This document shows, piece by piece, positions 1 to 7,170 of a stretch of DNA of 7,528 bases (its first letter is position 1; each line of letters opens with the position of its first letter). The translations under genes and the position numbers were made by a program. The stretch is from DASWRT01 sp036403035 (GTDB taxonomy: Bacteria > Pseudomonadota > Alphaproteobacteria > ATCC43930 > CGMCC-115725). A model generated the notes under the pieces. The model was not told the origin of the DNA and made no database searches. It worked only from the letters and a program-made list of their open reading frames with translations. The stretch spans positions 1 to 7,528 of the forward strand of contig DASWRT010000276.1 in NCBI GenBank assembly GCA_036403035.1, in the 5' to 3' direction.

Positions 1-1032
1 GGCCGGCGCGTCGGAAGAGGCCGGCTGCGACTGCGGCTCCGGCGCGATCGTGACCACGGGACGGCTCAGCGTCACCGGCACCGCGCCGGCGCGCGGCGAT
101 CCCGGCTCGGTCTTCGCCGTCGATGCGATCGGCGAAGACAAGGTCACGCGGGCTTGGCCGGCAGGCATCGCCAGTTGCGGCCTCGCGACGGCGAGAAAGG
201 TGCCGGCCGCGCCTTGCGGGGCCGTTGCCGCCGCCGCTGCCGTGGCGGCGGTCGCGGCCGGCGGCAAGGGAGCGGCGGCCGTCGCCGATGGTGTCGTTGC
301 GGACGGCTTCGTCGCGGACGGGCCGTTACCGGAGACTGGCCCGGCGTTCGCCGTCTCCTTGCCGTCCGGCCCGCCGGACGCGCGCGTCGCCGTGGCGGCT
401 GTACCAGCCGCAGCCGCAGCCGCTGCCGCGGCTGCGACCGCGGCAGCGACGAGCGCGTCGCCGGAACCGTCGGTGGTGGATGGGGCATCGGCGGATGCGG
501 ACGAAAAGAGCGGGCTGCCGGTTGCCGCCGCGCCCGCGGGCGAAGCAGCACCGCCGGCTGCCGTATCGGCCGCCTGTAGCGCCGAGACGGTTCCGGACCC
601 GCCCGTGGCGGCGGGCGTCGCAACCGGTGGCGGCGTCACGGCGCCGCCGGCCACCGCAGCGATCAGCGCCGAGAGCATCGCCGACGGATCAGCGGACGAC
701 TGACCGCCGGTGGTCGCCGCCGCCGGATCATCCTTGGCGTCCGCGTCCGCCGGCCGAGATGAGTCGGCCTTGGGCAAGCCGGCGGACAGCAGCGCCGCCT
801 TGGCGGCCGATCCGTTCGCACCCGCGGCAACTTGTCCTGCAACCGGATCCGCGACGGCGCCCGCCGCAGCGGCGGCGGTAACGTCAGCCTGCGCCAGCGT
901 CGCGGCGAGCGCGTCCAGGAGATCGGTGAACGGCGATGCACCGGCGGCTGCGCCAGCTCCGGCCGCCCCGGCCGCGCCCGGCATTGCAGCCGGCTGCCCC
1001 GTGGCCGTCGCGATCAGCGGATTGACACTCAT
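1..1032 (-). CDS. fliK: Flagellar hook-length control protein FliK, N-terminal part (runs off left edge)
   Basis: Reading the minus strand from ATG at 1032-1030 gives 344 codons with no stop up to the window edge, beginning MSVNPLIATATGQPAAMPGA. The product is strongly biased to Ala, Pro, Gly, Thr and Ser, with short TP and SAT repeats and a run of ten alanines at about residues 200-209; no membrane segment or enzyme motif is visible. FliK N-terminal halves are typically low-complexity, secreted 'ruler' regions, whereas the conserved C-terminal Flg_hook domain that switches export specificity would lie beyond the left edge. GAAAGG at 1039-1044 is a good Shine-Dalgarno 6 bases before the ATG, and a sigma-54 promoter lies just upstream, as expected for a late flagellar gene. 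The assignment rests on composition, promoter class and neighbours, not on a conserved domain. Another secreted flagellar protein is possible. Several other frames are also open here because of the high GC content. Confidence 0.72.
   Translation of the reverse strand, partial: MSVNPLIATATGQPAAMPGAAGAAGAGAAAGASPFTDLLDALAATLAQADVTAAAAAGAVADPVAGQVAAGANGSAAKAALLSAGLPKADSSRPADADAKDDPAAATTGGQSSADPSAMLSALIAAVAGGAVTPPPVATPAATGGSGTVSALQAADTAAGGAASPAGAAATGSPLFSSASADAPSTTDGSGDALVAAAVAAAAAAAAAAGTAATATRASGGPDGKETANAGPVSGNGPSATKPSATTPSATAAAPLPPAATAATAAAAATAPQGAAGTFLAVARPQLAMPAGQARVTLSSPIASTAKTEPGSPRAGAVPVTLSRPVVTIAPEPQSQPASSDAPA
406..435. repeat. Alanine-codon (GCN) run in fliK
   Basis: Thirty bases made only of alanine codons when read on the minus strand encode ten consecutive alanines, preceded by Val and three more alanines. 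On the plus strand the core is three tandem AGCCGC units at 406-423. The codons used are mixed (GCA, GCC, GCG, GCT), so only part of the tract is a true DNA repeat. It lies in the low-complexity half of FliK, where length changes would probably be tolerated. Confidence 0.7.
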
Positions 1033-1064
1033 GATGCGCCTTTCGTCATCGTGGCCACATCATC

Positions 1065-1080
1065 AGCAAGCCGCGGGCCA
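1065..1080 (-). promoter_or_regulatory. Sigma-54 (RpoN) promoter for fliK
   Basis: On the minus strand the sequence reads TGGCCCG-CGGC-TTGCT, preceded by C. The sigma-54 consensus is YTGGCACG-N4-TTGCW, so all defined positions match except one (C for A), and the GG and GC doublets have the required 10-base separation. The -12 C falls at 1066, predicting a start near 1054 and a leader of about 22 bases that includes the GAAAGG ribosome site at 1039-1044. This agrees with fliK being a late flagellar gene and with a sigma-54 activator (FlbD) encoded in the same window. Confidence 0.82.
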
Positions 1081-1166
1081 GCCTGTTGCGGTCCTCGCAA
1101 CTTGCTGTTTTCATTTGCTTTATGCAATCCGGCGCGGCGTCTGGCGGACGGTCCGTTCCGGCCGTC

Positions 1167-1205
1167 CCGGCAAACTGTTCCCAGCGGTTTCCGGCAAATT
1201 CTGCC
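1167..1205. promoter_or_regulatory. Two copies of CCGGCAAATTYTKCC motif, candidate FlbD enhancer upstream of fliK
   Basis: CCGGCAAACTGTTCC (1167-1181) and CCGGCAAATTCTGCC (1191-1205) lie 24 bp apart. The second copy contains a perfect inverted repeat, CGGCA-AATTC-TGCCG, at 1192-1206. Relative to the predicted fliK sigma-54 start near 1054 they are centred at roughly -120 and -145, a usual distance for an enhancer bound by a sigma-54 activator. The sequence resembles the Caulobacter ftr elements bound by FlbD as I remember them, but I could not compare them directly. The same motif appears twice more upstream of fliF. Confidence 0.55.
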
Positions 1206-1241
1206 GCACCTCGCCCCGCTGATTGCCGCCAAGGACCGGGA

Positions 1242-1259
1242 ACCGGCGATGCTGCCGGT
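1242..1259. repeat. Perfect inverted repeat upstream of sciP
   Basis: ACCGGC and GCCGGT form a perfect 6-bp inverted repeat around GATGCT. It is centred about 57 bases before the sciP ATG. It could be an operator; its CGGC...GCCG arms recall the motif copy at 1191-1205, although the spacing differs by one base. It could also form a small hairpin in any transcript that starts further upstream. Nothing in the sequence decides between these. Confidence 0.35.
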
Positions 1260-1274
1260 CAAATCCCTTTAGGG

Positions 1275-1307
1275 TTTTTTTAAATCCGCGACACTAAATT
1301 GCCGGTT
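1275..1307 (+). promoter_or_regulatory. Putative sciP promoter, possibly giving a leaderless transcript
   Basis: This is the only AT-rich stretch in the divergent region: seven T's (1275-1281), TTAA at 1280-1283 (a CtrA half-site) and TAAATT at 1295-1300, a plausible -10 element. A start about 7 bases after that hexamer would fall at or next to the sciP ATG at 1308, and no Shine-Dalgarno sequence precedes that ATG. CGCGACA at 1287-1293, which is TGTCGCG on the other strand, matches the SciP-associated motif reported for Caulobacter as I recall it, so autoregulation is possible. There is no full CtrA box with 7-base spacing, and the -35 region is poor. Confidence 0.4.
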
Positions 1308-1631
1308 ATGCAGACGAAAGCACAGGCGAGCGCTTCCGCAAGTCCGTCGGCGTTCGGCTCTCTCGCCGAGCAACGGTCGGTGGAGGCCGAGCGCACCTTC
1401 ACGATCCTGAACGAGCTGCCGCCGCCGGAGACCAAGCGCTGGGTGATCCGCCGCAAGGCGATCGTCGTATCCGCCGTCCGGTCGGGTATCCTGACCCTCG
1501 AAGAGGCGTGCGAGCGCTACAAGCTGTCGATCGAGGAGTTCCTGTCATGGCAGCGCCTCATCGACAGCCACGGGCTGGCGGGGCTGCGCGTGACGCGGCT
1601 TCAGGACTACCGCAACGCGCCCAAGCGCTGA
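1308..1631 (+). CDS. sciP: SciP-type DUF1153 small regulator (CtrA inhibitor)
   Basis: The product is 107 residues and is a DUF1153 protein. The core at residues 37-101 runs LPPPETKRWVIRRK, then the helix-turn-helix segment with EEACERYKLSIEEFLSW, then HGLAGLR, closely matching Caulobacter SciP as I remember it. SciP is a cytoplasmic DNA-binding protein that blocks CtrA-dependent transcription in swarmer cells, with flagellar and cell-cycle genes as targets. Residues 1-36 are a low-complexity Ala/Ser-rich extension. I chose the ATG at 1308. A TTG at 1299 would add three residues, and a GTG at 1380 would remove the extension; neither has a clear ribosome site. The ATG lacks one too, which fits a leaderless mRNA. 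The gene sits alone between fliK (divergent) and fliF, next to the genes its family regulates. Confidence 0.9.
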   Translation: MQTKAQASASASPSAFGSLAEQRSVEAERTFTILNELPPPETKRWVIRRKAIVVSAVRSGILTLEEACERYKLSIEEFLSWQRLIDSHGLAGLRVTRLQDYRNAPKR

Positions 1632-1653
1632 TCCCCCGAAGTCCTTCCGTCGC

Positions 1654-1688
1654 CCGGCAAATTTTTCCCGAACCCGGCAATTTCTTCC
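1654..1688. promoter_or_regulatory. Two more copies of the CCGGCAAATTYTKCC motif upstream of fliF
   Basis: CCGGCAAATTTTTCC (1654-1668) and CCGGCAATTTCTTCC (1674-1688) form a direct repeat with exact 20-bp spacing, about two helical turns, so proteins bound there would lie on nearly the same face. They share CCGGCAA, then T, T and CC at fixed positions, with the pair upstream of fliK. The array ends 5 bp before the CtrA-like box. FlbD represses fliF in Caulobacter, so these are candidate feedback sites for FlbD on its own operon. That role is inferred. Confidence 0.55.
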
Positions 1689-1693
1689 TACGG

Positions 1694-1708
1694 TTAACCG
1701 GCTTTTTA
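1694..1708 (+). promoter_or_regulatory. CtrA-like box in the fliF promoter region
   Basis: TTAACCGGCTTTTTA matches the CtrA consensus TTAA-N7-TTAA at seven of eight defined positions with the correct 7-base spacer, and is followed by C as in many sites. It lies about 65-80 bases before the fliF start. CtrA-activated transcription of fliF is established in Caulobacter. Downstream, TTAGGTTTAAG (1720-1730) is the only AT-rich patch that could hold a -10 element, but I cannot name a start site. Confidence 0.55.
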
Positions 1709-1772
1709 CACGTTCAACGTTAGGTTTAAGCCATACCGCATTCCGGTCTGGCCGACGCAAAGGTACCCTGAC

Positions 1773-3482
1773 GTGAACGCCCTCCTCGCCACCCTGCGCA
1801 GTCTAGGACCGGCCCGCCTCGCGGCGATCGCCGGCGTCGGCGCGGCGATGATCGGGTTCTTCATCTTCATCACGGTGCGGATCTCCGCGCCGACATACAG
1901 CCTCCTCTATAGCGACCTCGAACTGCGCGACAGCGGCCAGATCGTGCAGAAGCTCGACGCGCTGAACGTCCCGTACCAGCTCCACGGCGACGGCGCGCAG
2001 ATCCTCGTCCCCGCCGATCAGGTGGCCCGGTTGCGCATGGTGATGGCCGAAAGCGGCCTGCCGCGGGGCGGCTCGATCGGCTACGAGCTGTTCGACAAGT
2101 CGGACGTGCTGGGCACGTCGAGCTTCGTGCAGAACATCAATCACGTGCGCGCCCTCGAAGGCGAGCTGGCGCGCACGATCTCCTCGATCGGCAGCGTGCA
2201 GAGCGCGCGGGTGCATCTCGTGCTGCCGCGCCGCGAGATGTTCTCGCGAGAGAAGCAGGATCCCAGCGCGTCGATCGTGCTGAAGCTGCGCGGCGCGGAA
2301 CGCCTCGGAAAGGGACAGGTCGCGGCGATCCAGCACCTCGTCGCGACGGCGGTGCCGGGCCTCCGTCCGAACCGGATCTCGATCGTCGACGGCGACGGCA
2401 ACTTGCTGGCGCGCGGCACCGACGACGGCGACCCGCAGGCGTCCGGCATCGACGAGGACGAGCGGCGGGCCGGCTACGAGACGCGGACGGCGCGCGCCAT
2501 TGAGGAGATGCTCGAACGCTCCGTCGGGTTCGGCAAGGTACGGGCCGAGGTCCATGCCGAGATGGACTTCGACCGCGTCACCACCAGCTCGGAGAGCTAC
2601 GATCCCGACGGTCAGGTCGTCCGCTCGACCCAATCGGTCACTGAATCGAGCGACAACACGGACGCGGCCGACCAGTCCGTCACGGTCGCCAACAACCTCC
2701 CCGACGCGCAGGCCGCGAAGGGCAACGGCGGCGCACGCTCGCGCAACGCCCGGAACGAGGAGACGACCAACTACGAGATCACCAAGACCGTCCGCAACCA
2801 GGTCCGCGAAGGCGGCGTGGTGCGGCGGCTGTCGGTGGCCGTGCTGGTCGACGGCACCTATGCGCCCGGCGCCGACGGCGCGCGGGCGTATCAGCCGCGC
2901 AGCCCCGACGAGATTCAGCTCCTGACGACCCTCGTGCGTTCCGCGATCGGTTTCGACGCGAAGCGCGGCGACACCGTCGAGGTCGTCAACATGCGCTTCA
3001 TCGCGCCGGACGACGCCGCCCCGGAAAGCGCGGGCGGCCTGCTCGGCCTCAGCAAGGCGGACCTGTTCCGCATCGGCGAGACGCTGACGCTCCTTCTCGT
3101 CGCGCTCCTCGTGATCCTGCTGGTGGTGCGGCCGATGATGCGCCGCATGATCCCGGTCGCGGCGGGACCGGCCGGCGCGCTCGCCGGCCCCGGCGGCGAC
3201 GTCAAGCTGATCGCCGACCAGTCCGGGGGCGGCGGCGGGACGCAAGCCGCCCTCCCGCCGCCCCCCGGCGGCGAGGCGGACGCGGAGGGCGGCGCAGGCG
3301 GCGCGCTGGTGCCGGGCTCGCAGGCTACGGCGTCGCTCGAAGCCATCGAGCAGATGATCGACATCAACCAGGTCGAGGGGCGCGTGCGCGCATCGAGCAT
3401 CAAGAAGATCGGCGAGATCGTCGACAAGCATCCCGAGGAAGCGGTCGCGATCATCCGCAGCTGGATGTACCAGGGCGCGTAG
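1773..3482 (+). CDS. fliF: Flagellar MS-ring protein FliF
   Basis: The 569-residue product assembles into the inner-membrane MS ring, the base of the flagellum that houses the export gate and carries FliG. Visible features in order are TM1 at about residues 16-35, periplasmic ring-building domains starting PTYSLLYSDLE and including SSFVQNINHVRALEGELARTI and VHLVLPRREMF, TM2 at about 436-456, a Gly/Pro/Ala-rich linker at roughly 460-515, and a conserved C-terminal FliG-binding tail at about 525-569 (RASSIKKIGEIVDKHPEEAV). Length is normal for the family. Translation starts at GTG 1773, supported by AAAGG at 1760-1764 eight bases before it; the next in-frame Met (residue 26) would destroy TM1. 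It is the first gene of the plus-strand fli series and lies downstream of the CtrA-like box. The long Gly-rich cytoplasmic linker is the only oddity. Confidence 0.97.
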   Translation: MNALLATLRSLGPARLAAIAGVGAAMIGFFIFITVRISAPTYSLLYSDLELRDSGQIVQKLDALNVPYQLHGDGAQILVPADQVARLRMVMAESGLPRGGSIGYELFDKSDVLGTSSFVQNINHVRALEGELARTISSIGSVQSARVHLVLPRREMFSREKQDPSASIVLKLRGAERLGKGQVAAIQHLVATAVPGLRPNRISIVDGDGNLLARGTDDGDPQASGIDEDERRAGYETRTARAIEEMLERSVGFGKVRAEVHAEMDFDRVTTSSESYDPDGQVVRSTQSVTESSDNTDAADQSVTVANNLPDAQAAKGNGGARSRNARNEETTNYEITKTVRNQVREGGVVRRLSVAVLVDGTYAPGADGARAYQPRSPDEIQLLTTLVRSAIGFDAKRGDTVEVVNMRFIAPDDAAPESAGGLLGLSKADLFRIGETLTLLLVALLVILLVVRPMMRRMIPVAAGPAGALAGPGGDVKLIADQSGGGGGTQAALPPPPGGEADAEGGAGGALVPGSQATASLEAIEQMIDINQVEGRVRASSIKKIGEIVDKHPEEAVAIIRSWMYQGA

Positions 3483-3488
3483 CGGACA

Positions 3489-4517
3489 ATGGCAAGAGAC
3501 TTGAGAGCACGCGAGGACATCCGCTCGCTGACCGGCCCGGAGCGGGCGGCGATCCTGATCCTGTCGCTTGGCGAGGAGCACACGGCGAAACTCTTCGCGA
3601 TGATGGACGACGAGGAGATCAAGGAGATCTCGCAGACGATGGCCAATCTCGGCACGGTCAGCGCGAGCATCGTCGAGCGGCTCTTCCTCGAATTCGCCGA
3701 CCAGATCTCGGCGACCGGTTCGCTGATCGGCACCTACGAGAGCACCGAACGGCTGCTGACGAAGGTCCTCGCGAAGGACCGCGTCGTGAACATCATGGAG
3801 GAGATCCGCGGACCGGCGGGCCGCACGATGTGGGACAAGCTCGGCAACGTCAACGAGGTGGTCCTCGCGAACTACCTCAAGAACGAGTACCCGCAGACCG
3901 TCGCCGTCGTCCTTTCCAAGGTGAAGGCGGACCATGCCGCACGCGTCCTCGCGCAGCTCCCCGAGAGCTTCGCGATGGAGGTCGTGATGCGCATGCTGCG
4001 CATGGAGGCGGTGCAGAAGGAAGTGCTCGACGACGTCGAGCGCACGCTCCGCACCGAGTTCTTCACCAACCTCGCCCGCACCAACCGCCGCGACGCGCAC
4101 GAGCTGATCGCCGAGATCTTCAACAGCCTCGACCGAGCGACCGAGAACCGCTTCATCACCGCGCTGGAGGAGCGCAACCGCGACTCCGCCGAGCGCATCA
4201 AGGCGCTGATGTTCACCTTCGAGGATCTGGCGAAGCTCGACTCCTCGGCGATCCAGGTGCTGCTGCGCAACGCCGACAAGGCGAAGATGCCGACCGCTCT
4301 CAAGGGCGCGTCGGAGACGCTGCGCGACCTGTTCTTCTCGAACATGTCCGAGCGTGCCGGCAAGCTGCTGCGCGAGGACATGCAGGCGATGGGGCCGGTC
4401 CGGCTGCGCGACGTCGAGGAGGCGCAAGGCTACCTCGTCAGCCTCGCGAAGGATCTGGCGGCGAGCGGCGAGATCGTCATCGCCGACAGCAAGGGCGACG
4501 ACGAGCTGGTGTATTGA
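3489..4517 (+). CDS. fliG: Flagellar motor switch protein FliG
   Basis: The 342-residue product is the C-ring protein that binds FliF and receives torque from the stator. The N-terminal domain carries TGPERAAILILSLGEE; the middle domain has the FliM-binding EYPQT motif at 133-137 (EHPQT in E. coli); MFTFEDL lies at 241-247; and the C-terminal torque helix contains R289, E296 and D297, which align with E. coli R281, D288 and D289. All key charged positions are therefore kept, with a constant offset of eight residues. The ATG lies 6 bases after the fliF stop, and its only ribosome-site candidate (GCGGA) overlaps the end of fliF, suggesting translational coupling. That order mirrors the FliF-FliG contact in the motor. 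Confidence 0.97.
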   Translation: MARDLRAREDIRSLTGPERAAILILSLGEEHTAKLFAMMDDEEIKEISQTMANLGTVSASIVERLFLEFADQISATGSLIGTYESTERLLTKVLAKDRVVNIMEEIRGPAGRTMWDKLGNVNEVVLANYLKNEYPQTVAVVLSKVKADHAARVLAQLPESFAMEVVMRMLRMEAVQKEVLDDVERTLRTEFFTNLARTNRRDAHELIAEIFNSLDRATENRFITALEERNRDSAERIKALMFTFEDLAKLDSSAIQVLLRNADKAKMPTALKGASETLRDLFFSNMSERAGKLLREDMQAMGPVRLRDVEEAQGYLVSLAKDLAASGEIVIADSKGDDELVY

Positions 4518-4530
4518 GAGCGCCCCGACG

Positions 4531-5268
4531 ATGCCCGCCGTTCAGAAATTCCTCTTCGACCTCGACTTCGACGGACCGTCGTCCGTTCCCGTCGGGATCG
4601 GCCTGCCGGACGACGACGCCATCGGCGCCGCAGCGAAGCCGAACGCGGCTCCCGCGCCGGCGCCCGCGCCGGGCTACGGCGACGAGGATCTCGCCGCCGC
4701 CCGCGCGGAAGGGTACGTCGCCGGCCGCGCGGAAGCGCTTGCCGAGGCGGAAGCGCAGCGCGAGAGCCAGACCGCCCGTGCGCTTGCCGCGATCTCCGAA
4801 GGGATGCGGATGCTGCTCGCCGCCGGCGAACAGCGTCATGCCGCGATCCAGCGCGACGCGGTGGCGCTGATGCAGGCGGTCGTCCGCAAGATCGTACCTT
4901 CCCTCGCCCGCAACGCCGCGCTCGACGAGGTCGCCTCCTTCACGCTCGGCTGCCTGCGCGATGCGTTCGACGAGCCGCGCGTGGTGCTGCGCGTGCCGGA
5001 CGCGCTGTTCGACGCGGTGCAGCGCGACGTGCCGCCGCGCGCCGCCTCCGCCGGCTTCGCCGGCAAAGTCGTGATCCTCGCCGACGACACGCTCGCGCCC
5101 TGCGACTGCCGGGTCGAGTGGGCGGACGGCGGCGCCGAGCGCGACTTCGCCCGCGTCTGGCAGGACATCGACGCCGCCATCGTCCGCACCCTCGACGCCC
5201 TCACATCAGCCGCTTCCCCGGCCGGGGACGCGGCTCCCGAGACACACCCAGGAGAGACGACGCCATGA
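4531..5268 (+). CDS. fliH: Flagellar export ATPase regulator FliH (FlbE-like)
   Basis: The product is 245 residues. FliH dimers bind the ATPase FliI and dock it to the export gate and to FliN in the C ring. The N-terminus MPAVQKFLFDLDFD resembles the short docking segment of alphaproteobacterial FliH proteins. It is followed by an Ala/Pro linker (about 33-47), a helical Ala/Glu/Arg-rich stretch (about 52-100, including ARAEGYVAGRAEAL) likely to form the coiled coil, and a C-terminal domain (about 105-225) with FAGKVVILADDTLAPCDCRVEWADGG, typical of the FliH/YscL family. The ATG at 4531 follows fliG by 13 bases, with GAGAG overlapping the fliG stop region. The frame extends upstream to 4354 inside fliG, but that part has no family similarity. 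The stop overlaps the fliN start (ATGA at 5265-5268). FliH diverges quickly, so naming also relies on position. Confidence 0.9.
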   Translation: MPAVQKFLFDLDFDGPSSVPVGIGLPDDDAIGAAAKPNAAPAPAPAPGYGDEDLAAARAEGYVAGRAEALAEAEAQRESQTARALAAISEGMRMLLAAGEQRHAAIQRDAVALMQAVVRKIVPSLARNAALDEVASFTLGCLRDAFDEPRVVLRVPDALFDAVQRDVPPRAASAGFAGKVVILADDTLAPCDCRVEWADGGAERDFARVWQDIDAAIVRTLDALTSAASPAGDAAPETHPGETTP

Positions 5269-5588
5269 ACGACAAGGACAACCTGCAGTTGGCCGACCTC
5301 GACGGCGATGCCCGCGCCGGCGAGATCAAAGCGCCGCAGAGCGCCCGCGACCTCGAAGCCGTCTACGAGGTGCCGGTGCAGATCTCGGCGGTCCTCGGCC
5401 GCGCGACGATGCAGGTCAGCCAGCTCCTGAAGCTGGGCCGCGGCGCCGTGGTCGAGCTGGACCGCAAGGTCGGCGAGGCGATCGACATCTACGTCAACAA
5501 CCGGCTCGTCGCCCGCGGCGAGGTCGTCGTCGTCGACGAGCGGCTCGGCGTCACGATGACCGAGATCGTCAAGGCGGACCGGAACTGA
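5265..5588 (+). CDS. fliN: Flagellar motor switch protein FliN
   Basis: This 107-residue protein is a compact SpoA/FliN domain. Residues about 30-103 contain YEVPVQISAVLGRATMQVSQLLKLGRG, VVELDRKVGEAIDIYVNNRLVARGEVVVVDERLGVTMTEI, the hallmark of FliN. It forms the bottom of the C ring with FliM and anchors FliH. The N-terminal 29 residues are an acidic extension. GGAGAG at 5251-5256 is a strong ribosome site 8 bases before the ATG, and the start overlaps the fliH stop by four bases. FliN and FliH bind one another, so coupled synthesis makes sense. No fliM is present in the window. Confidence 0.96.
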   Translation: MNDKDNLQLADLDGDARAGEIKAPQSARDLEAVYEVPVQISAVLGRATMQVSQLLKLGRGAVVELDRKVGEAIDIYVNNRLVARGEVVVVDERLGVTMTEIVKADRN

Positions 5589-5619
5589 TCCCGGCCGCCG
5601 CCGCGCGAAGGACACCATC

Positions 5620-6966
<1,347 letters not shown>

Positions 6967-6972
6967 GCAAGG

Positions 6973-7170
6973 ATGACCACCCGGCCTGCGCATAGCGGCG
7001 TCATGCCCGTCCTCGCACTCCCTCTCCCGCCTGCGGGAGAGGGTCGGGGTGAGGGCAGATTCCAACTGCATGCCGGCGTAAGGAAAGGGGAAGAGAAGAA
7101 AATTCCCCTCACCCCGGCCCTCTCCCGCAAGCGGGAGAGGGAGAATGGGGCGCGGCGGCGTTTGGCATGA
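6973..7170 (+). CDS. Possible 65-codon bridging ORF between flbD and flhA
   Basis: An open frame begins 6 bases after the flbD stop and ends in TGA at 7168-7170, overlapping the flhA ATG as ATGA. It reads through both repeat copies, giving peptide signatures such as LPPAGEGRGEG and LTPALSRKRERE that are the usual translation of this repeat and are often over-annotated. I would not call it a functional protein. It is listed because flhA has no clear ribosome site of its own, so ribosomes reinitiating after flbD could use this frame to reach the flhA start. AAGG lies directly against its ATG, too close for a normal ribosome site. The position may be coincidence. Confidence 0.2.
   Translation: MTTRPAHSGVMPVLALPLPPAGEGRGEGRFQLHAGVRKGEEKKIPLTPALSRKRERENGARRRLA
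7018..7143. repeat. Inverted pair of 38-bp GC-rich hairpin repeats (REP/BIME-like)
   Basis: Two copies, 7018-7055 and 7106-7143, lie in opposite orientation with a 50-bp spacer and differ at 2 of 38 positions. Each contains a perfect 11-bp inverted repeat, CCCTCTCCCGC / GCGGGAGAGGG (7020-7043 with CT between the arms, 7118-7141 with AA), followed by a (T/C)CGGGGTGAGGG tail pointing to the spacer. I recognise this sequence type as an intergenic repeat common in many GC-rich Proteobacteria. The paired, inverted layout is that of a REP doublet. RNA from here could fold into two local hairpins or one long stem. It has no T-tract, so it is not a classical terminator. Confidence 0.9.

Noticed and set aside
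50..881. Plus-strand open frames of 217, 252 and 141 codons and a minus-strand 159-codon frame across the left end
   Set aside because: They overlap the stop-free minus-strand fliK frame, which has a good ribosome site and a sigma-54 promoter. The plus-strand frames are Ala- or Arg-rich shadows produced by high GC.
1168..1185. A second sigma-54-like site on the minus strand, CTGGGAACAGTTTGCC
   Set aside because: The GG and GC doublets are 9 rather than 10 bases apart, a spacing sigma-54 does not normally tolerate, and a far better site exists at 1065-1080.
1299..1307. TTG at 1299 as the sciP start
   Set aside because: It adds only three residues, is a rare start codon and has no ribosome site. 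The ATG at 1308 is preferable.
1803..4427. An 874-codon open frame antisense to fliF and fliG
   Set aside because: It is the mirror of two well-supported genes in GC-rich DNA with strong third-position bias. The peptide is Arg/Ala/Asp/Leu-rich without recognisable domains and there is no promoter or ribosome-site support.
4354..4530. Upstream extension of the fliH frame into fliG
   Set aside because: The extra residues are an out-of-frame reading of fliG with Arg/Ser-rich composition; the ATG at 4531 begins the family-like KFLFDLDFD segment.
7018..7143. CRISPR array or intrinsic terminator
   Set aside because: There are only two copies, in inverted rather than direct orientation, with a single spacer, so it is not CRISPR; no T-tract follows either stem, so it is not a classical terminator.
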